Assembly: GCA_963750075.1 (NCBI GenBank) | Contig: CAVVPG010000001.1 | Location: 186,001-250,000, forward strand | Direction of reading: 5' to 3' | DNA: 64,000 bases | Origin: Bog-473 sp963750075 | GTDB lineage: Bacteria; Actinomycetota; Acidimicrobiia; Acidimicrobiales; RAAP-2 | Shown: positions 45,368 to 53,917 of the stretch, piece after piece | Numbering within the stretch: position 1 is the stretch's first letter | Layout of the letters: the number at the start of each line of letters is the position of its first letter | Position numbers and translations under genes: made by a program | Notes under the pieces: model-generated | What the model was told of the DNA's origin: nothing | What the model saw: the letters and a program-made list of their open reading frames with translations, nothing else | Database searches by the model: none

Positions 45368-46483
45368 TCAGAGGCCAACGACGCACCCCACGGCACTGAC
45401 GATTCGGCCCAATTCCGCCGGGGTGAGCCAGTCGTCGAGCGGAAGCGAGATGATCCGCCCGCAGAGGTCATCGGTGACCGCAAGGTCTCCGGCCCTCTCC
45501 AGTTCGGCAAACGCCGGATGACCGTGTAGCGGGGGATTGAAATACGCCCGCCAGCCCACCTCGACCTCGTCGAGCTTCATGCCCAGCTCGTCCCGGTGGC
45601 GCTGGGTCGGCAGGGCCACGGACACGAACGCGGGGACCCCCAGCGCTCCATCCGACTGGAATGCGCACCCGAGTGATTCCAACTCCGTGATGTACCAGCG
45701 AAGCACCTCCTGTCGCTTGGTCAGACGGTCCTTGAACGTCTCGAGCTGGCGGATCCCCATGGCCGATGCGAGCTCAGGCAATTTTCCGTTCTGACCCAGA
45801 CCCCAAGATCTTCGGTCTTCGTCGAATCCGAAGTTCTTCAATTGATTGATCTGCCGTATGAAGCCGTGGTCGCGCGATACGACTGCCCCGCCTTCACCGA
45901 TGCCCATCGTCTTGGTGGCATGGAACGAGAAGATCTCACAATCGCCCCGGGCGCCCAGCGGCTCGCCCCACGGATACTCGGACGCAAAACCCGCTGCCGA
46001 GTCGACGACCAGGGGTACCCCGTAATGTGCAGCCAGGCGCTCCCAGGCGTCGATCGCCGCGTTGGCCGTGCCAAACGTGCTGGTCAGGAGGATCCCGGCC
46101 ACGTTGTCAATTTCCCTCTCCAAGAACCGCTCGGCCATGCGCAGGGCGGGCTGCCAGGTCTCGGGCTCAATGTCGATGAGCACGGGCTCGAATCCACTCC
46201 ACATCAATGCGAGCGGAACTGCCGCAGCGGTGAAGGATGCGACCGGCACCAGCCGACGATCAGGGTGGAACAGTGTCTTGCACGCGAGTTGGATGCCCAC
46301 GGTGGCATTGGCCGTGACGGCGACCTCGACATCACGACCGATCCAACGCGCCAGCTCCGCAGCGAACCGAACCTCGAATGGTCCGCTGTTGGTGAAGACC
46401 CCCGCTTCACAGATCTCCCGGTAGTCCTGGGCCACGACCGAGGGGTCGGGGAGCCTGGGGGTGAGGAAGGGAATCCGTCTCAT
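45368..46483 (-). CDS. DegT/DnrJ/EryC1/StrS family sugar aminotransferase
   Basis: A PLP enzyme that converts a keto-sugar nucleotide to an amino sugar. It has 371 residues from ATG 46483 (MRRIPFLTPRLPDPSVVAQDYREI). Features are TANATVGIQLACKTL, VPVASFTAAAVPLALMWSGFEPVLIDIEPETW, the aspartate block GVPLVVDSAAGFASEY, and the Schiff-base Lys191 in FSFHATKTMGIGEGGAVV. All are standard for the family. ATG overlaps the stop of the formyltransferase (ATGA). The likely role is making the amino group that the neighbouring formyltransferase acts on. The dehydratase that would supply the keto sugar is not here. Confidence 0.92.
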   Translation of the reverse strand: MRRIPFLTPRLPDPSVVAQDYREICEAGVFTNSGPFEVRFAAELARWIGRDVEVAVTANATVGIQLACKTLFHPDRRLVPVASFTAAAVPLALMWSGFEPVLIDIEPETWQPALRMAERFLEREIDNVAGILLTSTFGTANAAIDAWERLAAHYGVPLVVDSAAGFASEYPWGEPLGARGDCEIFSFHATKTMGIGEGGAVVSRDHGFIRQINQLKNFGFDEDRRSWGLGQNGKLPELASAMGIRQLETFKDRLTKRQEVLRWYITELESLGCAFQSDGALGVPAFVSVALPTQRHRDELGMKLDEVEVGWRAYFNPPLHGHPAFAELERAGDLAVTDDLCGRIISLPLDDWLTPAELGRIVSAVGCVVGL

Positions 46484-47163
46484 CTGGTCGGACCGTAGGG
46501 ATCGGGGGGACACCACAGGGCGACCTCGTCGTTGTCCAGGGCGGGCGAGAACGAGGCGCAGCCGTACGTCGCACCCGTGACGCCAACTCGATGGCCCTCA
46601 ACCTCGATCCTGCCCTCCTGGAGCCAACGGGCCACCTGCAGGAGTGCCTTGCACTGCTGGACGAACACCTGATGACGAATGAATGCGGTCGGTACACCCG
46701 GGTCGACCGGACACGCGGTCTGCATGACGATCTTCCCCTCGTCCATCACGTCGGCGATGAACTCCACCGTGTTGCCGGCGAAACGAGCCGGGTACCGCAT
46801 CGTGTCTCCGAAACCGTCCATCCCCTTGAAGGCGGGGAGCAATGAGGGGTGAAAATTGAGGATCCGGTCTCGATACGCCTCCCGAAAATCGGCCGAAAAG
46901 AAGCTGGTGTAGAAGGAGAACACGTAGTCGATCTCCATCTCGTCAAAGAGCCTCAGAACCCGGGCGCAGAACATGTCGACGTCGTCGTTCGAAATGGTCG
47001 TCGTGCGAACGCCGTGGTTCCGCGCCTTCTCCTGGGCCAAGCCGGCGCGGTCCACCACGACCTGATGGACCTTGGACCGGAAGTAGTCGTTCTTGAGGAC
47101 CTCGTTCATCACCGACCCGGACGTCGAGACGACCATGGCAAATCGCAGCTCGCGGTCGCTCAT
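46480..47163 (-). CDS. PurN-like formyltransferase, probably sugar N-formyltransferase
   Basis: A 227-residue formyltetrahydrofolate-dependent formyltransferase from ATG 47163. The catalytic triad is complete: Asn103 and His105 in LNFHPSLLPAFKG and Asp141 in VMDEGKIVMQ, with spacing like E. coli PurN (106, 108, 144). It is not a housekeeping PurN, since the substrate loops differ (PAFKGMDGFGDTMRYPARF). It sits between a sugar aminotransferase and a FemAB-like gene. I infer N-formylation of a nucleotide amino sugar, or of an amino group on a glycan. Both ends overlap the neighbouring genes by ATGA. Confidence 0.85.
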   Translation of the reverse strand: MSDRELRFAMVVSTSGSVMNEVLKNDYFRSKVHQVVVDRAGLAQEKARNHGVRTTTISNDDVDMFCARVLRLFDEMEIDYVFSFYTSFFSADFREAYRDRILNFHPSLLPAFKGMDGFGDTMRYPARFAGNTVEFIADVMDEGKIVMQTACPVDPGVPTAFIRHQVFVQQCKALLQVARWLQEGRIEVEGHRVGVTGATYGCASFSPALDNDEVALWCPPDPYGPTR

Positions 47164-48092
47164 CCAAACTCTCCGCTTCGATAGGCGGGGAAGTAGCCCT
47201 CGGCGCTCGTTGGTCGTTCTCCCGCCAGGGACTCATAGATCTCCGGTTGCAGTATCCGCTCGCACAGATAGACGGCCTTCGTGGTCGTGCTCCAGCCACT
47301 CTTGAACTTGGCGAGCCCGTCCGGCTCGCCGACCGAGATGCCCGAGCTGCCCGTCAGGTTCACCCATGACACCCGACCCGTGAAGTAGTTCAGCATCGTC
47401 CACTTGGTGGCGTAGGACGCTCGCAACTCGTACCCCAGGTCCGAGAAGGCAGCCAGGTGGCCATAGGCCACGTCTCCCTGCACGAACCAGAGGTCGAGGC
47501 CGACGATCTCATCGCCTGCGGTTGCCCCGAACATCACGAGGCCAGGAGTCTTCAGCTGCTTCTCGAAAGCCGGTCGCGAGAACGCGCGCAGTCCCGAGAT
47601 CGAATGGCGGCACGTCAGGTTGGCGTACAGGCGAACCCAGTCGTCGATGTGCTCCCAGGGGCGCTCGTACACGTCAACTTCCAGTGACCGGAGCGCGCGG
47701 CGGGCGTGGGCGCGGTGTGATGGCCGCACGAACGCTTCAGGCGGTGTACTGAGTTCGGCGACATAGTGATCCTTGAATCGAACGACGTGATCGAAGGTCT
47801 TCTCGAGGTTGTCGCCGCTCTGGCACGCAAAGGGATCGGCCACCAGAACCACGCTGATCAGATCGGTTGCGAGGGCCGAGAGATCTTCGTCCAATCGGCT
47901 CCAGTCGCGGCAGAAGAACATTGGGTACGGACCCATCGCGTCGAAAAACTCGGTGCACCCGACGCGACGTTGCAAGAGCCAGCCTCCGCTGAGTGGCAAC
48001 AACAGCGGGCTGCCGAACTCTGCCAGCGACGAGGCGTAGTCCTCGTGGCCGTAGCCGGTGAGGTCGTCGTCGAGGTTTCTCTGACCGGCCAT
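47160..48092 (-). CDS. GNAT/FemAB-like acyltransferase
   Basis: A 310-residue protein with the FemAB-type acetyltransferase pattern: SPLLLPLSGGWLLQRRVG, SHRAHARRALRSLEVDVYERPWEHIDDWVRLYANLTCRHSISGLRAFSRPAFEKQL (central GNAT acceptor region), and GATAGDEIVGLDLWFVQGDVAYGHLAAFSDLGYELRASYATKWTMLNYF. I chose ATG 48092 because AAGG lies 6 bases before it; upstream in-frame codons exist. It is the first gene of the operon. The probable role is adding an acyl or aminoacyl group to a sugar or glycan; the donor is unknown. Confidence 0.75.
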   Translation of the reverse strand: MAGQRNLDDDLTGYGHEDYASSLAEFGSPLLLPLSGGWLLQRRVGCTEFFDAMGPYPMFFCRDWSRLDEDLSALATDLISVVLVADPFACQSGDNLEKTFDHVVRFKDHYVAELSTPPEAFVRPSHRAHARRALRSLEVDVYERPWEHIDDWVRLYANLTCRHSISGLRAFSRPAFEKQLKTPGLVMFGATAGDEIVGLDLWFVQGDVAYGHLAAFSDLGYELRASYATKWTMLNYFTGRVSWVNLTGSSGISVGEPDGLAKFKSGWSTTTKAVYLCERILQPEIYESLAGERPTSAEGYFPAYRSGEFG

Positions 48093-48477
48093 CACGATCC
48101 TTGCGGCGACCTCCGTAGCGACGCCGGGCAACGCATGTTCAAAACTATAGGGTCGCCCTATGCGCCCAGAGGGGTATGACGGACGGGCTCGAGGAGCCGA
48201 CCAACTCGACCTGCGTGCGCACCTCAACCGCGCGAGAGCACCGCGCTCGGCAGCCAGAGCGCAAGGCCCCGCGTCCTGACGAGAAGCGGGTGACCCTCGG
48301 GCGACGGCACGAAGAGGTCGCGTCGGCGAGGGTTGGGGGCACTCTCCGCAGCCAGAGCCGGGTGGGCACCGTCACCCCGGGGACGAGGGCTGACCCGAAC
48401 GTCGGCGGGCCAACTGCTACCTTCAGCGCCATAAGCCCGGACACCACCTTCGGACTCCAACGGGGAGAATCGCCGAC
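48093..48477. other. 385-bp divergent intergenic region
   Basis: Separates the leftward glycan operon from the rightward lipoprotein gene. It holds the palindrome at 48147. No RNA gene or full ORF is convincing; the right-hand 250 bp are GC-rich and lack visible promoter boxes. Confidence 0.5.
48147..48161. promoter_or_regulatory. Palindrome overlapping a candidate -10 of the glycan operon
   Basis: ATAGGG-tcg-CCCTAT is a perfect 6+3+6 inverted repeat. On the minus strand TATAGT (48149-48144) makes a fair -10 box about 50 bp before the operon start. The overlap suggests an operator; no -35 is clear. Confidence 0.35.
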
Positions 48478-49101
48478 ATGTCACCGCGTGCTCTCGCCCT
48501 ACGGCGTGCGCTCCTGATGCAGCGTGCGCCCACGCAGGGCCCGGCGCGTCGTTTCCTCCGTTCGGCCGGGCTCGTTCTCGCCGGCCTCGGCCTCCTCGCG
48601 ACGGCCGGCTGCTCCTCCCGAGCCTCGAACAACCCTCCCGCGGCGCCGAGCAGCCTGAAGCGCCCGCTGCCCGCCGGGCCCGTGCCCTCGGAGATCGCTC
48701 GCATGGTGTGCATCCCGAAAACGCAGAGGGAGATCGCCCAAGTCCTCGGCGTCCGGGCATCGGTCTCGACGCCCACCTGGGTCGACCATGCCTACTCGTG
48801 CAGCTACCACTACACCGATGGCCAGTTCGTGCTGACGGTCAAGGAGCTGTCCAGCTGGCCCCAGACCCTGACCTACTTCACCGCCGTCGGCAAGCGCCAA
48901 GGGCGCACCGCCACCGTCCCCAACCTGGGCCAGGGTGCGTTCCAGACCGCCAACGGGTCGGCCGTCGTCCGCAAGGACTGGAAGATCCTGACCGTCGACA
49001 TCTCGGGGCTGCCCGCCCAGTTCGGCAAGCCACCGACCGGCCGGGGGGACGTGGCCGTCACTGTGGCCGACGTCATCCTCCAGTGTTGGGCCGGAGACTG
49101 A
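48478..49101 (+). CDS. Lipoprotein with DUF3558-like features
   Basis: A 207-residue protein from ATG 48478; a second ATG at 48517 is possible. The signal segment SAGLVLAGLGLLATAGCSS ends in a lipobox (TAGC), so it is lipid-anchored outside the membrane. The mature part has CIPKTQREIAQVLGVRASVSTPTWVDHAYSCSYHYTDGQFVLTVKEL and SAVVRKDWKILTVDIS...VADVILQCW. Three cysteines and the layout recall actinobacterial DUF3558 lipoproteins, but I am not sure of the family. It is convergent with the copper monooxygenase gene. Confidence 0.75.
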   Translation: MSPRALALRRALLMQRAPTQGPARRFLRSAGLVLAGLGLLATAGCSSRASNNPPAAPSSLKRPLPAGPVPSEIARMVCIPKTQREIAQVLGVRASVSTPTWVDHAYSCSYHYTDGQFVLTVKELSSWPQTLTYFTAVGKRQGRTATVPNLGQGAFQTANGSAVVRKDWKILTVDISGLPAQFGKPPTGRGDVAVTVADVILQCWAGD

Positions 49102-49171
49102 TACGCACCGACCAACCTTCTGATCGGCCGAACGACCGACCGATTGCTCAGACCCTCGGGACCCCAGAATC

Positions 49172-50374
49172 TCAGAAGGAGATCGCGCCCGAGTCCACCT
49201 GCGCCGGCCAACCGATCGCGCCGGCAGAGCCGGCCGGTGGCACCGTCATCACCAGACCGAGGCACATTTCGTCCGAAGAGCCATCTCCCCACGTGACGAA
49301 GCGGGGCGGCAGGTTGCGCAGTGTCGGCAGCTCCTGGCGCAGCACCGGGTCGTACGTACAGGTCACCTGGATCTTGTCGCCGGGCACGACGGAGATCGGC
49401 GTCTGCAGGTTGTACGCCTTTTGGTAGTGGAAGTTGTAACTCGGGACGTCGAGGATCGTCTTCTGGGTCGGCGTCCCTGGGTTCAAGGTGATCTCCAGGC
49501 TCTGCCCGAGCAGGTGCATGTGCGCGCCCGCCCGAACGATGGTGCCCGCCTGCATGACCGGCCAGGAGCACGAGGTCGTGTCCCCGGCGGGGGGGTCGAC
49601 CGGATTGCGCCCGCACACCGACTCGATCGTGTCCACGAACCCGACCGCACTCTGCCCGAATCGCTGCCCGAGGTCTGCGAGCGAGGCGGCGCGATTGCAC
49701 AGCGGGCCGGTCACATTCACCGGGCAGGGAATGTCCGGCGGGGCCGGCATCAGGGCCAGGCTCATCGGGCGCAGTGGCGTCGACGCGGGCACGGTGTGCA
49801 ACACGAGCTTGGCCCGCACCGGCTTGTCACCGAGCAGCAGATTGTAGTGGATCTGCATGACGACCAGGCTGCCCTTGGGCAGGGGCTGCCCCGTCCCGGC
49901 CGGCAGCACGTCCTCCCCGTGCCCAGGCGCCCAGGCCGACAGCCACGGTGTGTCCCCCAGGTGCGCCAATGACGTTCCCGGCAAGGCCGCTTCTCCGAAG
50001 CAGGTCCAGCCCTTTCCGCCCGGGTTGCTCGCCTCGGCCTCGGCGGCAAATTGCGGTGGCACCAGGAACAAGATGGCGTGGTGTACCTCGACGCTGTTCG
50101 GGAAGAACTGGCTCGAGACGATGAAGGAGTTCTGCGTGACGTGGGGGTTCACCAAGGTGCAGTGGTAGTCGTCGGTGCCCCCGTTGGGCGGGTGCGGCTT
50201 GTAGGCGCTCGGCGCCTGCAAGCTGATGGTCGTCACCGGCGGCGTCTTCGTGCTCACCGAGTCCCGCGCCGACGCGGGCGTGCTCATCACGAGCACCACA
50301 CCGACGAGCAGCAGCGGCGCGGCCAGACGCAAAAAGATCCCACTCCTCACAGCGGTGAAATCTAGCGGGTCCAC
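49172..50374 (-). CDS. Copper type II monooxygenase, DBH/PHM-like, secreted
   Basis: A 400-residue exported protein. GTG 50374 follows GGAAGAG by 5 bases, which supports this start. A signal peptide (LAAPLLLVGVVLVMSTPASA) precedes two domains like dopamine beta-hydroxylase and peptidylglycine monooxygenase. All six expected copper ligands are visible: His98 and His99 (EVHHAILF), His176 (MQIHYN), His285 and His287 (GAHMHLLGQ), and Met370 (SSDEMCLG). SYNFHYQKAYNLQTPISVVPGDKIQVTCTYD matches the C-terminal domain. The predicted reaction is O2-dependent hydroxylation using a one-electron donor. The substrate is unknown. It lies beside copper transport genes. Confidence 0.85.
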   Translation of the reverse strand: MDPLDFTAVRSGIFLRLAAPLLLVGVVLVMSTPASARDSVSTKTPPVTTISLQAPSAYKPHPPNGGTDDYHCTLVNPHVTQNSFIVSSQFFPNSVEVHHAILFLVPPQFAAEAEASNPGGKGWTCFGEAALPGTSLAHLGDTPWLSAWAPGHGEDVLPAGTGQPLPKGSLVVMQIHYNLLLGDKPVRAKLVLHTVPASTPLRPMSLALMPAPPDIPCPVNVTGPLCNRAASLADLGQRFGQSAVGFVDTIESVCGRNPVDPPAGDTTSCSWPVMQAGTIVRAGAHMHLLGQSLEITLNPGTPTQKTILDVPSYNFHYQKAYNLQTPISVVPGDKIQVTCTYDPVLRQELPTLRNLPPRFVTWGDGSSDEMCLGLVMTVPPAGSAGAIGWPAQVDSGAISF

Positions 50375-50432
50375 CGCGTCTCTTCCTGGCAGGGCGGCAC
50401 TTCACGCGGGCTGCCACGACCGTTTCGAGGGG

Positions 50433-53111
50433 CTAGGGCGAGATCGTGCGGGTGACGGTGAACGTGAGCGGTCGGTGGTCGATGCTGGTCGACACCGAGA
50501 AGTGCCAGGTCCCGGGCGTGATGACCACCACGTCGATGTAGTGGGCCGGGCTCGAGGTGAACTGTCGGAGGCTCTGCGGCACCGCCCCGTCCCGGGACGC
50601 CGTCACGCTCGGCCTGGAAGAGGGCACCGACGGCAGGATGAGGTGGAACTCGTTGGGACCCGTTGACCCCGGCGCCAGGTACACCTCGGCCTGGCCGCCG
50701 GTGGCCAGCGGCACCTCGATGATGTCGGGCAGCGTCGGCAACAGGCTCTGGCCCTTGGCCGGTGACACCGACTGCGCGGCGACCGTGGCCCCTGCGAACA
50801 AGAGAACGGGCAGGGCCACGGCGACGGCGAGGCCGCGCCGCCTGTGGACGAGGCGTGACGGGCGGACCGATGCCAGTCCGCCACGCCCGAGACGGGTGAG
50901 GCGAAGGCTGTTGGCGACGACGAGCAAGCTGGAGAGTCCCATGGCCACCGCGGCGACGAGGGGGTCCAGCAGGCCGGCCGCGGCCAGCGGCAGCGCCGAC
51001 ACGTTGTACCCCATGGCCCAGCCGAAATTCTCGAGGATGACGGCGTAGGTCGCGGACGCGACACCGACCGCGGCGGGCACGCCCTGCAGGTCGTTGCCGA
51101 TCAGCGCCACATCGCTCGTGGTCAGGGCCACCTCGGAACCGCTGCCGATGGCGCAGCCGACGTCGGCGGCGGCGAGGGCTGGTGCGTCATTGACGCCGTC
51201 ACCGACCATGACCACCCGTCTCGAGGCCCCGCGCAGATCGCGCAGGGCCGCCAGCTTCTGCTCGGGGTCCAGGCCGCCCCGTGCGGTGTCGATGTCCAGG
51301 CTGCGCGCCACCGTCGCGACCGCTTCCTCGCTGTCGCCACTCAGGATCGCGGTGCGGATGCCTGCGTCGTGCAGCCGGTCGATCGTGCGGGCGGCCTCCG
51401 GCCGCAGTGGCGTAGAGATGGCGAGGACGCCGACCGGCTGGTCGTCGACCACCACCGCGACCGCGGTCTCGCCACGCGCCCGGTAGTCATCGGCCGCCGA
51501 ACTGAGCACCGGGGGAAGGGTCACGTCGTGCGCCCGCAACACCCGCACCGACCGGCCGTCCACCCGCCCGGCGACACCGACCCCTGGGAGGACGGCCACG
51601 TCCGTTGCCCGGCGGCACGAGGTTTGCGCGGCGCAGATGGCCTTGGCGATCGGGTGCTCGATGTCTGCTTCGACGGCCGACGCCAAGTCCAAGACGTGTT
51701 CGGTGGTGTGCCCCGCTCCCGGCGCGACCGCCACCACCGTCGCGATACCCATGGTGAGGGTGCCCGTCTTGTCGAACGCGACGCTGTCGACCCCGGCCAG
51801 GCGCTCGAGTGCGTCGGGGTTACGGATGAGGATCCCGAGGGCCGAGGCGCGGCCGCAGCCCACCATCATCGCCACCGGCGTCGCCAGGCCCATTGCGCAC
51901 GGACAGGCGACGAGCAGCACCGCGATCGCGCTCAGAACGGCTGTGCCCACATTGTCGTCGAGGAGCCACCAGCCGAGGAAGGTGGCAGCGGCGACGAGCA
52001 GCACCACCGGCACGAAGACGGCGCTCACGCGGTCCGCCAGTCGTTCCAGCGGTGCCTTCTGGCGCAGCGCGTCGTCCACCACTCGCTGCAGACGCGAGAC
52101 GACCGATTCCGCCGCCACCGCCCGTACCTCGACCACGAGCACACCCGCACCGTTGCGGGTACCCCCGGTGACGAGGCTGCCGGGACCGTGGTCGACGGGC
52201 AGGGGCTCGCCGGTCAGCATCGACTGGTCGACTGCCGACCAGCCCTCCATGATCTCGCCGTCGAGCGGGATGGTCTCGCCGGGCATGACCCGCAGCCGGG
52301 CCCCGACAGGAACGGCCTCCGGGGCGACGATGCGGTCGGCCTCCACTCCCGCGGTGCCGGCCGCAACGAGGCGCGCCGTCGGGGGCCGCAGGGCCAGCAA
52401 CGAGTGCAGTGCTCGCGCCGCCCGTGCCCGCGCCCGCGCTTCGACGGCGCGGCCCGTGACCAGGACGGCGATGATGAGGGGTGCCATGGCGCCGTGCAGG
52501 CGTGCGGCGAAGGCGCCGGCGCCGCTGCCGCCGAGGTGGAGGTGCCTCCCACCGAGGGCGATCGCCTCCACCGCACTCACGGCCAGGGCGGCCAGCGTGC
52601 CGAGCGAGATGAGGGTGTCCATGCTGACCCCCCCGTGGCGGAGCAGCCGTGCGCTCGAGCGGAGGAACGGCCAGCCGCCGACGAGCTGGACCGCGATGGC
52701 GAGGAGCAGCACCACCCAACCGCTCGCTGCGTTCTCGGGCGCCAGGAGCGCCACCAAGAGCGCGGCGAGGGCCAATGGCCACGAGACGATCGCCCGCCAG
52801 CGCCAGCCCTCGCGGTCGGCCGGCTCGCGGTCCACCGACGGCTCCTCGAGCACGGGTTCCGCGGAGTAGCCCACAGCATCGACCGCGGCGCACAGCTGGT
52901 CTTCCGACGCCTCCGCGGCGTCGAAGGTGACGTAGGCGCGCTCGGTCGCCAGGTTCACCGCGGCGCTGGCCACGGCCGGCACGGCGCGCAGCGACCGCTG
53001 CACCCGTTGGGCGCACGACGCGCAGTGCATGCCACCGATGGCGAGCTCGGCCGTGGACAACTCGTCCGCCGCAGCGACCCGGTGGTCGGTCGACGGGAGC
53101 GCGGTCGTCAT
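50433..53111 (-). CDS. Copper-translocating P1B-type ATPase with extra C-terminal extracytoplasmic domain
   Basis: An 892-residue membrane pump from ATG 53111. The heavy-metal-associated domain has GMHCASC (27-33). Eight membrane helices include the CPC ion site (LLVACPCAMGLATPVAMM). DKTGTLTMG holds the phosphorylated Asp; EHPIAKAI and GDGVNDAPALAAADVG complete the core, and LTGEP is in the actuator. After the usual end, an additional helix (GLAVAVALPVLLFAGATVAA) leads to about 112 residues (781-892) that look like a small Ig-like YtkA/CopC-type domain (GQAEVYLAPGSTGPNEFHLILP, TPGTWHFSVSTSIDHRPLTFTVT). This fusion is unusual. The start overlaps the CopZ-like gene by ATGA. Confidence 0.92.
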   Translation of the reverse strand: MTTALPSTDHRVAAADELSTAELAIGGMHCASCAQRVQRSLRAVPAVASAAVNLATERAYVTFDAAEASEDQLCAAVDAVGYSAEPVLEEPSVDREPADREGWRWRAIVSWPLALAALLVALLAPENAASGWVVLLLAIAVQLVGGWPFLRSSARLLRHGGVSMDTLISLGTLAALAVSAVEAIALGGRHLHLGGSGAGAFAARLHGAMAPLIIAVLVTGRAVEARARARAARALHSLLALRPPTARLVAAGTAGVEADRIVAPEAVPVGARLRVMPGETIPLDGEIMEGWSAVDQSMLTGEPLPVDHGPGSLVTGGTRNGAGVLVVEVRAVAAESVVSRLQRVVDDALRQKAPLERLADRVSAVFVPVVLLVAAATFLGWWLLDDNVGTAVLSAIAVLLVACPCAMGLATPVAMMVGCGRASALGILIRNPDALERLAGVDSVAFDKTGTLTMGIATVVAVAPGAGHTTEHVLDLASAVEADIEHPIAKAICAAQTSCRRATDVAVLPGVGVAGRVDGRSVRVLRAHDVTLPPVLSSAADDYRARGETAVAVVVDDQPVGVLAISTPLRPEAARTIDRLHDAGIRTAILSGDSEEAVATVARSLDIDTARGGLDPEQKLAALRDLRGASRRVVMVGDGVNDAPALAAADVGCAIGSGSEVALTTSDVALIGNDLQGVPAAVGVASATYAVILENFGWAMGYNVSALPLAAAGLLDPLVAAVAMGLSSLLVVANSLRLTRLGRGGLASVRPSRLVHRRRGLAVAVALPVLLFAGATVAAQSVSPAKGQSLLPTLPDIIEVPLATGGQAEVYLAPGSTGPNEFHLILPSVPSSRPSVTASRDGAVPQSLRQFTSSPAHYIDVVVITPGTWHFSVSTSIDHRPLTFTVTRTISP

Positions 53112-53344
53112 GGCCAGGGCCGACCCGCGTCCTCGACGGGGGACAGCGCGTACCCGAGCTCGGAGATGGCGGCCTGCAGGGCGTCCACGTCGGTGACGCG
53201 ATCGTCGTACGTCACCTCGGCCCGCGCGCTCGAAAGATCCACTCGGGCCGAGACCAGGCCGGGCTGCTCGGCCAGAACCTCTTCTATGAGCGCGGCGCAC
53301 GACTCGCAGGACATGCCGCTCACCGCGAGCTCAACGGTGGTCAC
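53108..53344 (-). CDS. CopZ-like copper chaperone (HMA domain)
   Basis: A 78-residue single heavy-metal-associated domain from GTG 53344. The metal site is SGMSCESCAALIEEVL (CxxC), with the ferredoxin-like fold visible as VELAVSGM, ARVDLSSARAEVTYDD, and VDALQAAISELGYAL. It probably delivers Cu(I) to the adjacent P-type ATPase. Both ends overlap neighbours by four bases, so three genes (secreted YxFxxD protein, chaperone, ATPase) form one translational unit. Confidence 0.92.
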   Translation of the reverse strand: MTTVELAVSGMSCESCAALIEEVLAEQPGLVSARVDLSSARAEVTYDDRVTDVDALQAAISELGYALSPVEDAGRPWP

Positions 53345-53868
53345 GGGCGCTTGGTCACGACCAGGCCGGCGGGGGTGATCACGTACCACTTTCCTCCGAG
53401 GTTGTTGATGTCCTGGCCGGTGACGTCACCGGGTGCCGAGTCGATGACCCAGGTGTAGAGCGGCCACTTCTTGTAGGTGATCTGGACCGTCCCGTCCTTG
53501 CGCTTGGTCGTCCCCAGCAGCGTGGAGCGGACGCCAGGACCGGCGGGCGCATCGGCCACCCCGCTCGGCAGCACCAGAGGCGGCCAGCCTTGCGCGCACT
53601 TGTGGTAGCACGTCGACCTGCCGGAGTGCTTGTCCGGTGCGAAGACGTAGAGCGTGAACCCCTGCCCGTCCACGAGCACCGTGCCCAGCCCGTGGATCTC
53701 GGCGGTCTTCACCTCGTAGACCGGTGCGGGCCCGGATTGCGCTGTCCTCGCCGACGCGGCTGCCGCGGGGAGGATCGCGCCCGACCCGGCCGCCAGGGCC
53801 AAGCAGGCAACACCCCCCACCACGGCGGGCGCACAGCGTCGCACCCTTCCTCCGCTCAACGTCATCAC
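53341..53868 (-). CDS. Secreted protein with YxFxxD-type repeats (Lipoprotein_15/COG4315 family)
   Basis: A 175-residue exported protein, GTG 53868 or ATG 53865. The signal peptide APAVVGGVACLALAAGSGAILPAAAASA lacks a lipobox Cys. Family marks are LGTVLVDGQGFTLYVFAPDK...STCYHKCAQGWPPL and a second unit TVQITYKKWPLYTWVIDSAPGDVTGQDINNLGGKWYVI. Function of the family is unknown; heme or metal contact is sometimes proposed. Coupling to CopZ (GTGA overlap) suggests a copper-related extracytoplasmic role. Confidence 0.88.
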   Translation of the reverse strand: MMTLSGGRVRRCAPAVVGGVACLALAAGSGAILPAAAASARTAQSGPAPVYEVKTAEIHGLGTVLVDGQGFTLYVFAPDKHSGRSTCYHKCAQGWPPLVLPSGVADAPAGPGVRSTLLGTTKRKDGTVQITYKKWPLYTWVIDSAPGDVTGQDINNLGGKWYVITPAGLVVTKRP

Positions 53869-53917
53869 CTCGTCCGGCTCGCAGCAGTCGCTGCCAAGGT
53901 ACCAGTGCGGCGCCCGC

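Noticed and set aside
52556..52575. Eleven-base match to the tRNA-Ala 3' end (ATCGCCTCCAC)
   Set aside because: It is inside the copper ATPase coding sequence and short enough for chance.
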